From Triplophysa rosa (taxonomy: Eukaryota > Chordata > Actinopteri > Cypriniformes > Nemacheilidae): DNA of 64,000 bases. Position numbers and translations under genes: made by a program. Positions within the stretch are counted from its first letter, which is position 1, and each line of letters starts with the position of its first letter. Positions 10,711 to 34,277 of this stretch are shown here, piece by piece. A model generated the notes under the pieces. That model did not search any database. It was not told the DNA's origin and was given only the letters and a program-made list of their open reading frames with translations. Location: positions 9,888,276 through 9,952,275 of the forward strand of contig NC_079894.1 of NCBI RefSeq assembly GCF_024868665.1. Direction: 5' to 3'.

Positions 10711-12942
10711 GTCAGGTCCAGTGGAGGATAATCAAGAACTGACAAGTGGTGCAGAAAGAAGAAGCCAATGTGTGAAGCGAAAACGGGTATAGCGGAGGGT
10801 GGACGTGAAGCTGAGAAAGAGTTTGCACTAAAAGCTCCAAATCTCGTTTAGGTTGGCACTGTAGATGCATCCGAGTTAATGTTTAGTTTCACTTTCGTTT
10901 TATTTAATTTGTTTGTTAAGTATTCGTTGATAGTCATAATACGTTACACCACAACATTTATTTTGGCTAAAAGTATTGCACGCGTGCTCAAATTGTTTAA
11001 TACGGTTTCTTGCCTATATACAGGATGAACGGAGCGTCCAGTGCGCAGCTCGCGCCCGCATGTGCTTTCATAGCGACACAGCGTGCACAGCACTGCTGCC
11101 TGTATACATACAGTACAATGCGTTATTTTAAATACGTTTATGAGCGTATAAAAGCATGGATTATTTAATTAGATTTCTTTCATCCGCATTTTTCCGTTCT
11201 CTTTCTGTAGCGCGAGTCATAGACAGATTCAGTGTATATTGCTGTGAGAAGAGAAGGTTCACACAGTTCAAGAGAGAGTGATTGACAGCTTGATGCGATC
11301 GATCGCTTCCACCCAACAATAGAATATATACAGTTTTAGGTATGACATGATGTGTTTATTGAGCTTTAGTTCATTTAACTTTTCTTTACTACAACCTTTT
11401 GAAGTCGAATCTCACTATTATATTTTATATTTACAAAAATACTATAGGTATATTTTAGGAGCTGTTTGATTTGGGATAAGTTTTACTTTTTGATAATATT
11501 TGTTTTTCTGAGGGTCTAGACTACATGTAGCTACTATCACTTGACGCAAAAAACAGCGGTGGATTGCGTTATGGATATAGCGTCATTTTTATCGTTATCG
11601 CAACAAATACCAGGAATTATCGTGATAGAGTTTTAGGGCCATATCTCCCATCCCTGTTGAGCTTTCAGTGCAAGGTAAACAAACAAAGCGGCATGTTAGT
11701 TAATGGAGTCGCACAGAGAAGATGAGTCGGATGGGAAGCGTCGCATCGAGGACGGCTCATAGGATGCGTACATTCTGTATGCGCAAGCTCAAATTCAAAG
11801 TCTACTCCTGACGCATTTTGAACCAATTTAACTTATGCTTATGTTATTTTTATTAATGATATATGTGGTGTTTAAACGTTATTTAGCGAATGGGCTCTAT
11901 ATCACGTTGATAAATTGAATCCATTATGGTTTGTTACGAACGCAATCAGTGGGGATACCAAAACATGTGATCTGTACGCGCTAGCTCTTAAAGGGACAGC
12001 ATCATAATAAACATATCTGTTTTAATGCTCATCAAACAACAAAAAACGAAGACAAAACACACTCACCACTCCTGACTGATTAACTTTAATAACTTTAATA
12101 TATATTTCATTTATACTGTTAAGAATATGAAGTGTTTTACATTTGACTCCTTTATTCAGTTTCTGTACCTGATAACCATAGTTAGACCAACTTGAAACAC
12201 ATGAAAAACACTGTTAATTTAATTTAATTTGTGTGTTTGCTTTATTAAATTTATTTGTGCTATTGCTTATTATTTGATAATTTGTGCTATTTTTAATACT
12301 TACTGATTCACTGTTTTTGACTATATGAAATGCCTGTGAGTTAGGCTAATAGTCTTAGGGTATTATAACCTTATTTGTTAAGAAAACAGATATAAAATCA
12401 AACAAATAACTAGACAATATTATTTATTACTTTTTTGTGGTAGGACAAGTTTAAATTTAGGCAGGGCCAGAAAAAAATTAAAAATTAATGAATGCATAAT
12501 AATTGCCATAATCATGCAACCATGATTATTCCTGACTGAGACAATAATCGTACCAACAAAATCTATAATCGTTGCATCCCTAGTCCTATTAAGCAAAAAA
12601 AAAAAGAATATGGTGAGCATTTAAATGAACTGTAATAAATAAAAGGAAATCAATCTAAGAAAAATGAGGTTTAAAATATAGAATTAATGGGAGATTGTTA
12701 CCGTGAAATATATCTTTATCGTGAAATAAAATTACTCATTCCGTGAAATAGATTTTTGGCCATTCCTCCCACCTCTACCATGAAGATATTTTGTACATTT
12801 CCTACCATAGATATATAAAAACTAGATTTTTGTGAGTGGATGCAGCAAAACTGAGAACAAAAATGGCCTGAAACAAGCCTACAAACATTGCTCGCTGCTG
12901 CCCGATTTCGGATTCATCATTAAATCGGAAAGCCAATAGAGA
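10711..12942. other. Repeat-rich DNA, no gene
   Basis: Contains transposon-end-like motifs, for example TTATCGTGATAGAG...GGCCATATCTCCCATCCCTG around 11610-11655 and ATAATCGTTGCATCCCTA ending at 12581, both resembling hAT termini. Boundaries cannot be paired from sequence alone. ORFs are short and unrecognised. Confidence 0.4.
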
Positions 12943-13626
12943 GCATTAAAGCGGCCCTAACAAATGCGGTTTCTGCCAATCTCATATTAATCTTGAGTAC
13001 CTATAGAGTAGTATCTTCGAAGAGTATTTAGTTTGATCACATTTATAAAAGATAGATACAGCTGTACGATTATTTACGAAAGCATACGGTCGGTGCATAC
13101 GGTGCGCATCCATTGCCAACAAAACACAGACATCAGTTTCACTCACCGCATGCGGTTCATGTCCGGCATCTTTTAGCGCTGGGACGGCTCCATATTTCAT
13201 TTTCAAACGATCTCCAAATCTAGCGTTATATCCACCGTTTATATAACATTCATCACCCAAATGCAGTGAACAAACAAACACCTGAACTTCGCGAACGTAT
13301 GCTCTCTCTCTCCTGCACACAAGTGAAAGTGACGTCTGCGCATGCTCCTTCTCCTGCTCTCCTTGCTGCCGCGTGCGTGTGCCGCGTGCTTTTCCGGGAG
13401 AATTGTCCAATAAGGGACTAAGAAAAATTGTTACGAAACAGTTTTATATGTTCGAAAAAAACTCTCCGAAACCTGTACGATTGCTGGGGGAGTGTATTGA
13501 GCACAGAAATACTACGTAATACGCCCAACTCGTTTTTTGACAAGTTGACCATGTTAAGCTTGAGAAGACAGCACGTTTAACATTGTAAAGAAGTCAGAAT
13601 GCATGACACACCGTTGCACCACCCCT
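12943..13626. repeat. Dispersed repeat, copy 2 (uninterrupted)
   Basis: Counterpart of 6340-7608 without the hAT insertion: at about 13390 GCGTGCTTTTCCGGGAGAAT is continuous, where copy 1 has 591 bp plus an 8-bp duplication. It has about 680 bp. The 142-codon minus-strand ORF at 12982-13410 is not preserved in copy 1 and is not supported as a gene. Confidence 0.7.
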
Positions 13627-13639
13627 TTAAAACAAACCT

Positions 13640-15226
13640 GTTTCTTCTTAGCAATGGCCTGCTACAGCGCCTCTGAGAGGACAAATTTAAAGGCGATTTT
13701 CTCAATATTTTGATTTTTGCACCCTCAGATTCAGATTTCGTGGTATCTCGGCCAAATATTATCCTATCCGAACAAGCTTAATTATTCTGCTTTCAGATGA
13801 TGTATAAATCTCAATTTCCAAAAAATTGGTTTTGTGGTTTAGGGTCACTTTTTCTTAAAGAGTACATAACTAGGGATTTTTAAGGTCCTACTTTGGTTTA
13901 TGGAGTGTCCAACAACAAGTTTATGTACATAGAAGGTGTAAAAACACTATTATTTCGTAATAATAGGCAGTTATTCTTACCTTACTTCTTGACTGACTCT
14001 CAAATGATTCGTTCCGTGATTCATCTGTCTAATCCCCTCCTTTCCGCCTAGTCTGCTGTGATTGGTCTCAGGAGATACAGTGTTTGGGGGAGAAGAGTGA
14101 AGTTTTCGTGGGATGTCCTAGCAAAACGTAGGCGGGAACTATATGTAGTGACGTAAATCCGCGGCGGTTCGCAAATCGGACAAGGGACGACTCGTTTGCG
14201 TGATTCAGAGTTGACTCACTTTTTTCCAAGCCAATAACTTTGTTATTCATTCACCTTCCGATTTACAACTTGGCAGACTGCTTACTTTCAAACACGGCAA
14301 CATTACACACGGCATGAAATGAAATTTTCATGATCTCATGTTATGTACTCTTTAAATACAAAATAAACACAAAATGTGTTAAAATGACACAATGTATTAA
14401 AAAGCATAAGACAAACACTGTGTTAATTATAAACATCCTTTTTGAGAGTCTATGCTTTATTATATTTAGTGTTATATGCTTTTACAAAAAATTTTCAAGA
14501 CACCCAGGACAGAAAACTGCATGCATGTAGATAAGTACAAATGCTAGTCTAAGCATGCTCAGTTATTACTCATTACACTGGTGTGACTACATTTCAATCA
14601 CACTGTCTAGACAGACCGACATCCTTTTCACTTGTTGAACTTGTCTGAATTTCTGATCCTTTTGCAGTGTGCAAGAATGCACCAGGCCACAACATGGTTT
14701 CTTTATTTTGTGCTGTGTCCTTCAGTATGTTTGAATTATTATTATTATTATCAAAGCAGGTGACTGACAGTTATTAGCTTAAGCATATGTGACAAATCTT
14801 AAAATGACAAAAGTATAGTAAAATGTAATATACCAATACAAATTTTGCATATATATATGATATTTTCAGAATGCAGTTCTCGTCTGTTTTTCCATTTACA
14901 AGCACCTGTCATTGTAACTGACTAGACATGTGAATATAAACATTTGTCTGTAATTATTATTTTATGTCTGACAAGAGAAACATTAAATATATAAATGAAT
15001 ATAAACAACAACGGCTTTATTTGGGTATTTAGTTGTATTAAAAAAAAGCAAGTTCAGAGAGTAAACGCAAGTACAACGTGATGAAGTCACGAACATGCTA
15101 AATACCACGTAATGCCACCTTAGTGCCGGGTAATAATAGATTATGACAGATTTTTTAAAGCCTGTCCATAAAAATTACGGATATTAAAAAGTCTAGCACA
15201 ACCTCTGTGTACAGAGACTTTAGTCC
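13640..15226. other. No gene seen
   Basis: AT-rich sequence with only short unrecognised ORFs on both strands (14068-14250 minus, 14330-14530 plus). Confidence 0.45.
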
Positions 15227-15480
15227 AGTGGTTCTTAACTTTTTTCTGTAACAGCCAGATTCAGACACGAGACCTGCTAGTCACATGTCATTTGAATTAA
15301 ATAAAACTGTTCAGTACATCTGTATTTTTTAAATATTTTTTGTCCGTAAGTATACAATTGTTTTTTTTGTTCGAAAGACATTTCCTTGAGTCTTTGAATT
15401 CACTCTTGTTCTGTACCGATAACTAACTCGGCTGGCTTTCGATTACAAATCACAGCAATCAGTTAACAGGGCTGGCAATC
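15227..15480. mobile_element. Possible hAT end (CAGTGGTTCTTAA)
   Basis: CAGTGGTTCTTAACTT at 15228 resembles the CAGTGGTTCTCAA terminus of Charlie-type hAT elements. A matching opposite end was not identified, so only one boundary is suggested. A direct repeat GGCTGGCAATCACAGCAATC also occurs near 15432-15490. Confidence 0.35.
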
Positions 15481-15815
15481 ACAGCAATCATCCTATCAGC
15501 CCTATAAATAGTCAAGCTGTCTTGCCTCCATTCTCCCGAATCTCTCGCAACATCCCGACTCCACACCACGAGCACGTTTGACCTCAGCACCGGGGAGGGT
15601 ATGCTCCGGGTTTCGGGCACACACCGGGCCCGGGGCCCTCTCCCAGGCCAAGGGGCAGGTGCTCCGAGTTCGGGCAGAATCACCGAGCTCGGAGCCCTCG
15701 CCCCGGGACAGCATGCCAAATACGCATACTATCCGTCCCAACTTATTATCTGTGAGGCGAACACGTGAATCATTCTTATACACACTGGCACTCTCTGACT
15801 TCACAGAGAAAAAGA
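15480..15815. other. GC-rich segment with TATA-like motif
   Basis: An isolated GC-rich block in AT-rich surroundings. CCTATAAATAG at about 15500 is TATA-like and is followed by GC-rich sequence with repeated CCGGG/GAGCTCGG motifs. It could be the promoter part of a repeat such as a solitary LTR, or a CpG-rich promoter. I could not place tgfbr1 exon 1 here: no ATG with a signal peptide and a phase-1 donor is visible. Confidence 0.3.
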
Positions 15816-16754
15816 CCTAATTTCTTTTTTAAACACATTCTGTTATCTGCTTTTACAATATTTGTAGCCTGTCTTCATTTTTTATTTGACGTCATTATAC
15901 AAATAAAAAAATTGCCTAGTAATTAGTCCACAAATAGATTTGTAAGAGATCAAACTTCAATAAAGCTTGCGGTGTAAAGAATATACTGTATTGGTTCTGA
16001 ATCTGACAGACTGGAATGAAGCAGAAGGACTGACAGAGTAAACGAGTGAAGTGCTCAATCTTGCGACTGAAGTTTTGCCGCCTGCAGAATGCAAGAATTT
16101 CCCCGGCTAAGGTACAAAACAGCAAAGATAACGAAATGTGTTAGGTGTATTTGTATGCATGTGAAGCTAATGCAGGAAACATGTGTTTAAACTTTAAGCA
16201 CTATACTATTGTATAAAGCTCTCTAACAATACTGTAAAGCATACAAAATGTTAACGTTATACATTACTGTTTATTTGTGAGTCGCTATTGATAAAAGCCA
16301 AACGTGTATCAATGCAGCTTTCATGAAGAATAATCACTAAAAGCATTCAGGTCTCGCAGGTTGTTTGAGATATGTGCGCACCCAGAGAGTCAGAGCGCAA
16401 AATAACTTTCTAAACTGAGTTCTCTTTCATGCCTTCTTACTCCGAAATGGACATATAAACACAAAATTACGTAAAAATTCTCATATTAACAAGAATCCTT
16501 GTAAAGGTAGTCCGTTTCTTGAACAAACAGTTGGGAAATAAAGCGCACGTGTGTTCCAGTGTTGCTAGCTCTTAAAGGCAGTGGCGGAGCCAGAGGTGTC
16601 CAAGGTGGCACTGAACACCCTTGGCATCCAAGTGGCAACCCTGGGTGCCACCCCAAAATTTGATTCGCTACTTATGTTGATTGACATCTGATTTCAAAAA
16701 ATCATTGAGGCAAATTTTTTCGTTTAATCCATTTAACTACAGTACACACGGAGC

Positions 16755-18042
16755 CAGGGCCGTCGCAACAAGTGGGGGGAAAAGGGTGACTGAGTACACA
16801 GGGCCCTGGCATGTGAGGGGCCTTGAAGTTCCTGATACTTGTGAAAGTATTAGGGCTGAAACGATTCCTCGAGTTACTCGAGTAATTCGAATACAAAAAA
16901 TCATTGAGGCAATTTTTGTTGCCTCGAAGCATTGTTTAATCCATTTAACTACAGTACACACGGAGCACTGCGTTTCCCCACGGACCGTTTTTACTGACGC
17001 ACAGCCCGCTAAACTCTATTCATGTTACAGGGCTCTCAAGTCTCACGCATTCACCGTGAGACACACGCATTTTAGTCTGTTCACACGCTCACACGTATTT
17101 CTCATGCTGATAAATAAGTGATAGCTTATTGAAATGGTGAACTGCTATTTTACTTAGTTTTAGTCTATTTTGCGAGTGAAACTTGTTTTCCGGCTGCATT
17201 GAGTCCATAAAACTAGTGGATGCCAAATCCTGTTATTTACACATGTCATCTGGCTGTTCTGCGTGTCTGAGTGAATTAACTGCACAGTTTAACGTGCTAC
17301 AAGCGTGATGCTCATGGATTTGTCTGCGCTTTATTAGGACATGAACACATGAACTTCATCTCCAGAGTTGCTTTGAGAGTTTATTTCACAAACATTTTAT
17401 TGTTTGAGTGAAGAAACAGACATACTAAAAAATAAGCGTCTTCCGACAACCTGCCAAAATAAAAGTCCGGTTAACTCTGTATTTTATGTGGACAAATATA
17501 TTACTATTTAATTGGGAAAAAAAAACTAAAACTTATTTAGATAAACTAAATGCATCATGCATAAGCCGAAGTTAGTTGTTTACCTTTGAAATTATTATTT
17601 CTATTTTATTAATGTTTCTTATTTATACATTTGTATTATATTGCATTTTGAATGTAATATGGCAATGGAATGTATTAAATGGGTTAACTTTTCACAGATA
17701 TTAATGTATGCAAAAAAATAATATTTTTGTTCTAAAAAGGAAACAAATTAGTGGTTCATTTTAAGAGACCTGTCTTATTTTCTCTTGTATATTTAGTAAT
17801 GCTCTTTAATAAAGAAAAAGTATTTGTTATCCGAATACCCGATTAATCGATGGAAAATCAGTAGAATAGTCCATTACCAATATAATCGATAGCTGCAGCC
17901 CTAGAAAGTATATCACAATTCATACAATAATGAGATTCAGTGCTGTATTATAAATAAATACAACGATTTAATTGATGTATAGCATGGAGAGGCCCCACAC
18001 ATAGCCTTTGCACAGGGCCCGAGATTCTGTGCTACGCCCCTC
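16755..18042. mobile_element. Middle-level element with duplication CAC(G/A)GAGC
   Basis: CACGGAGC at 16747-16754 and CACAGAGC at 18043-18050 flank it (one mismatch). Ends are CAGGGCCGTCGCA and, inverted, GAGGGGCGTAGCAC. Apart from the inner hAT element it is only about 235 bp long and non-coding. An 8-bp duplication and CAGGG-type ends fit hAT. Confidence 0.7.
16851..17903. mobile_element. Inner hAT element with duplication GAAAGTAT
   Basis: GAAAGTAT lies at 16843-16850 and 17904-17911. Ends are TAGGGCTGAAACGATT and the inverse of TAGGGCTGCAGCTATCG. It is the intact relative of the outer copy that hosts it, so one family is nested inside itself with a different element between. No intact transposase. 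Confidence 0.92.
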
Positions 18043-18993
18043 CACAGAGCACTGCGTTTCCCCACGGACCATTATTACTGACGCACAGCCTGCTAAACTC
18101 TGGACATGTTATGTAAACACAGAAGACGCTGCAGAATACATTACAGAAAAATATACAGAGGGCGGCAGAGGTTTTCATTTCTGCTCCGACAATCGCGAGA
18201 CTGTGACAAACACTGTGTGTGCGTGCGTGTGTGCAGGCGCAATGTTTATCCTGTCTGACTAGCGCGCGTCTCATAATGTTTACAGTACGTGTTGTGTCCA
18301 AAGGCTGAAAGCGGTCTTTGTGGCTGTTTAAACACATGTGCCTAACAGGGCTCTACAGTGCGGCATATACGTATTTACCAGTGTAGCACGCATGCAATAC
18401 AGTTTGGCAGGTGCATTAAACAGAGCCGCTTGTTTGTGTGAAGTGCATTTGTCGTTGTGCTTGTTTCTGTGTGATGTTAATCAATGGTGCACCGTTATTT
18501 TACTTAGTTTTAGTCTATTGAGTCCATATAACTAAATAATCCTGTTATTTAAACATGCCATCTGGCTGTCCTGCTCTCCAAATTAAAGATAAAAGAGGAA
18601 AAACAGTCCCTGCATAATAAAAAACTAGCTACGACAGTCGCAATCTAAATAAGATTAGGTGAATGTGGATGACAGCGTTTTTGCTCTGCTACAGCTTTGA
18701 GCATTACAGCCAGTCAAGTTCATGGTATGAATATACTGGCCAGTCAGAGGCGTTTAAATGATTCACCATTGAAGAAGAGCTGTGCTGAAGTGCGCCATGC
18801 TCACAAAGTTTATCATTAACAACCGCCGTACAGATACGATGTAAGAAAGAGATTCATTAGAGTAGTCAGACTCTTTACTGTATAACCTGAATATGACCTT
18901 GTTTTCTGCATATTCTAGTGAAGTTAAGATTATAATAAATATATTTAATTTGTAATACTTTACACAGCATTCTATATAGCATCAAAGTGTGTG

Positions 18994-19443
18994 ACAGCCA
19001 CTAGGTGGCGCTTCGGTAGCGCAGCTGCCATTTAGCGCACCTACAGTGTTGTAATTTTAATTACGCATTTGATGTAGTTTTAGCCTACTACATTTAGCAT
19101 TTCTATTTTATGCAACTTTACACATTTCCTTTTACTATTATAAATTATTAATCCACTAGGTCTGAAATATATATTGTGCATTTTAATATTCATGTGGCCT
19201 ACCAATTACAAATAAATTATATTTATTAGTATCTTATCTTCACTAGAATATGCAGTTTTTTGTGGTAGGCCACATGAAAACATTAAAAATAACTAATAAT
19301 AGTAATAGGAAAAGTGTAAAGTTGCGTAAAATATAAATGCTCAATAAAGTAGGCTAAAACTACATCAAATGTGTAATTACGATTACAACACTGTAGGTGC
19401 GCTAAATGGCAGCGGAGCGACCGAATCGCCACCTAGTGGCTGT
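18994..19443. repeat. Large inverted repeat (fold-back element)
   Basis: The left arm (about 18994-19195) and right arm (about 19258-19443) are reverse complements with scattered differences; the outermost blocks are CAGCCACTAGGTGGCG and CGCCACCTAGTGGCTG. Shared inner blocks include GCCATTTAGCGCACCTACAG and GTGGCCTACCA. The short loop is AT-rich and there is no ORF. The structure fits a fold-back MITE; no clear target duplication was recognised. Confidence 0.85.
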
Positions 19444-20194
19444 TACCAAAAAACCATCAGAGTTTCGTTCTATACTCTTTGTCTATGGTCGATTGCTCTT
19501 CCTTGAATTCCCCGATGTTACGCTTGGTTAAAGCCAAATTAAATTTTCAAGTCGAAATTAGTGTCCTGAATGCTGAAACCTGAATTTTACAACCTGAGAG
19601 CGTGAACTTGAATAATAAAAACCTGAATTTCACAACCCGAATTTTAGGACTGTGAATTCATAGAAAAAGATTTTAAAAGATTTAAAATTAAAGACAATAA
19701 AATACGAGGTAATAAATTCGGTGACCTGGTGATATAAATCTGACACCATACACCTCATATATAAAACTCTAGATCCGCCACTGCTTAAAGGGGCAGCAGC
19801 ATGATCAAGATCTCTGTTTATAATGTTCATCAAACAACAAAGGACGGGCCCAAAAACACTCACTGATGTTAAAGGAATTGTGTTCTCTTACATGAGTTGA
19901 TCACAACAAACAAAGGAAGAAAGTAGCTTTAAGATGTGCTTTAAATATGGTAAAGTGTTGAAAGAGAGTTTACATATACAATAAAAATAATAATAATGAA
20001 ACCAAAAATGATGATTTGTATTAATTTCTAATTGATTTATTAATGTATTAAACACATTTTAATGAAGTTTTAGTGATTCTTTTTTCTTACCTCACCCCAT
20101 GACTCTGGTGCTACCAAATTAAGGGCTGGTGCCACCAACTGAATAACTTTGTAGCACCCTTTGCCGCCTCTCTCAAATGTTAGTCTAGAGCCCT

Positions 20195-20523
20195 GCTGTA
20201 TAAATGTCTTTGTTCTGTTGAACACAAAGAATGATATTTGGAAGAATGTTAGCAACTGACATTTCTGGGACTACCATAGTAAGAAACATTGTTTTTGTTC
20301 TGTTCAGCACAACTGAAAATATTTTGAGTAATTTAGGAAAGTTCTGGGGCACCTTTGACTATTTTTTTCTACTATGGTAGTCAATACTCAGAAATGTCTG
20401 TTGCTAACATTTCTACAAATATTTCTCTTTGTGTATATCAGAACAAAAAAAAATATACAGGTTTGAAACAACAAGAGGGTGAGTAATTCATGACAGAATT
20501 TTCATGTTTGGGTGAAATGTCCG
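20195..20523 (-). mobile_element. Cyprinid MITE/SINE-type repeat
   Basis: Ends in GAGGGTGAGTAATTCATGAC ... TTTTCATGTTTGGGTGAAAT, the inverse of the common fish repeat start AGTTCACCCAAAAATGAAAA. It includes an internal near-palindrome (TTTCTGGGACTACCATAGTA near 20261 and TACTATGGTAGTC near 20371). A short copy of the other end lies at 26069-26130. Confidence 0.6.
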
Positions 20524-20529
20524 ATGTTG

Positions 20530-21678
20530 TTTGGTGCATATTCTGTTTTAAAAGAACAAAAATATGTGTCCTTTTATCAGTTGTGCAGTGCTTTTCATTA
20601 ATTCTCTTGTTTTAAGTGATGATAAAAAATGAAGTAGATAACACATAACAGTGCATGTACTGTAACTATATAAAAGTTTACTTGTAATGATTTAATAATG
20701 TTTTGAATGAACTTTTTGCAGTGTGTTCTGGGACTGTGATGCTGCCTCAGGACGTAGTTAAATTTGAGATCTCGAGCAGGAAAATTAAGCACCTGCATTT
20801 TGGAATGCAGCCTTAAAATACTGACTCTGTAGGCATCTCATTAAGGAAAAACACAGGTTTATCATACTGTCGTCGAACTCTCTGAGGAATAAACCAAAGA
20901 ACAATTATTACATTCTCTCATCTAGGACAGCAGCTGAAGTCCAAGACTGCACTAGTTGTTTATTTACTGTAACTCAGAAGAAAATGTAAAGCTTGTGCAA
21001 AGACTCATGGGCCATTTATTCTACAGTGTTTGTCTCTAGTTATTTTTTTCTTATACAATGCTAGCTTGAGTTTTATCTGCATGATCTTTATTACTCTGTT
21101 AAATTGGAATCTTGCACCAAAGAATTGCAGCGGGAGAAAAGCCACTAGATAAGACCAATACTTTGTTGAGTTAAGTGTGTACGGGAAGGGGCAGATGTGA
21201 TTGTTTAAAGTCATTCTGTAAATGTAGAGTAGATGCATTTATAGGGCCGATTACACTTAAATCTTAATAACGCATGATGCAGGCAACGCCTAATGTTTTG
21301 TATTGAGCTATGAAAGATTTGGTTGTCACGCACTCTCTGTGTAATCCATAATTTTCTACACCCTGAAAGAATGTTAGTTGTTTCCCCTGAGGAACAGGTT
21401 TACTGCATCTGTAAGGTTTTATTGTGGTTAAGAGTTGTCTAGACATCTTGAATTCCCACATTAGCCCGTTCATGCATCTCAGTCTTTAGACTTTTCTTAG
21501 TCGACACAGTGCATATACTGCACATTGTCTTTGTAGGTGTCACTGAGTGCTTCATTTAAAAAAAATCATCTTTTCCAGATAGTACAGTATGTGTTTGTAA
21601 TATCGTTGCTTATCATAAACGCATTGGAATTTGAACTGTTGAGTTTAGGTCCTGGAATAAATAGTTTAAATTAAATAC
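20530..21678. other. No gene seen
   Basis: Unremarkable AT-rich DNA, presumably tgfbr1 intron 1 or upstream intergenic sequence. Short minus-strand ORFs are unrecognised. Confidence 0.4.
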
Positions 21679-21682
21679 TTAA

Positions 21683-22256
21683 AGGGGTCATATGGCGGAA
21701 GTACGTGTTTTTCTGGTGTGTTATAAGTTGCCCATGCATGTATTAGACACGTAAAATTGCACAAATGAAAGTGTGGGAACAAAAGATGCATTCTATCTAA
21801 AAGCGAATGCTCAACCAGACATGCCTGAAACGACTCGTGTAACCACACCCAGGCGAATCTACGTAACTTCGTAACATGATTTGACTAAGACCGCCCAAAT
21901 CTACACGTAGTTAAGGTGGGCGTAATTGTAAATCTCATTGTATCGTCTGTTAGTACAATTGCTTTGGAACCTGATGTTCCGAATATGGTAAGAGGCGTTA
22001 CATTTCCGTGAAATGCTTGCAGTATTTGACCAATCACTACGCACTGGTGAACTGGCCAATCAAAGCACACCTCTCTTTTCAGAGCGATGAGCTTTGTAAA
22101 AAATCAGCGCGTTTCAGAGAGGCGGGGCAAAGAGGAGATACAAACATGCACGGTATGTGGAAAATACAACGTTTTTAAACTTTAAATGGTGTATACACAT
22201 TGCGTTACATCTAAAACAAACGATAATATTCGTTTTAGCCGTGCAATATGACTCCT
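21683..22256. mobile_element. TTAA-flanked (piggyBac-like) element B
   Basis: TTAA at 21679-21682 and 22257-22260. Ends are AGGGGTCATATGGCGG and the inverse of AGGAGTCATATTGCAC, a good terminal inverted repeat. Non-coding. A fragment of its interior recurs at 33870-33960. Confidence 0.8.
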
Positions 22257-22606
22257 TTAATATTGTTTGGCAACTAGTCATGAACTAAGTATGGGCTAGT
22301 TGCACAAAGTGGGAATCATTGTTAGCATTTTTATTTGTTTTGTTTTCCGTGTTTTTCGTACAGAAGCAAACCCTTGACATTGTAAGTTCCAACAACTGCA
22401 GATGCTCATGGCACCTCATAGTCATTAGTAATAAATGAATCAGCAGAGAACGCTTGCTCTGCATCTGTTTGACATTAAGCCGCTTTATCATTGGCCAAAA
22501 TCAATTCATCTGAGTTTCTCTCACTGCACCCCTAAAAATGATTATTAGACTCTTGTCAGAGAGAATCCTTACCCAGAATCTCCCTCTCTATTTTCTTCTG
22601 TTTCAG

Positions 22607-34277
<11,671 letters not shown>

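Larger units (their letters stand above)
16684..18570. mobile_element. Outer hAT copy split by a nested insertion
   Basis: The left piece (about 16684-16754, with AATCATTGAGGC and TTTAACTACAGTACACACGG) and the right piece (from 18043, with ACTGCGTTTCCCCACGGACC and later CATGCCATCTGGCTGTCCTG) are continuous with each other when compared with the intact relative at 16851-17903. They were separated by the element at 16755-18042. The outer boundaries are approximate. Confidence 0.65.

Noticed and set aside
12982..13410. 142-codon minus-strand ORF as a gene
   Set aside because: It lies in a dispersed repeat and is not kept in the other copy at 6340-7608.
15459..15820. GC-rich block as tgfbr1 exon 1
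   Set aside because: No ATG followed by a hydrophobic signal and a phase-1 donor on the plus strand; more like a repeat or LTR promoter.
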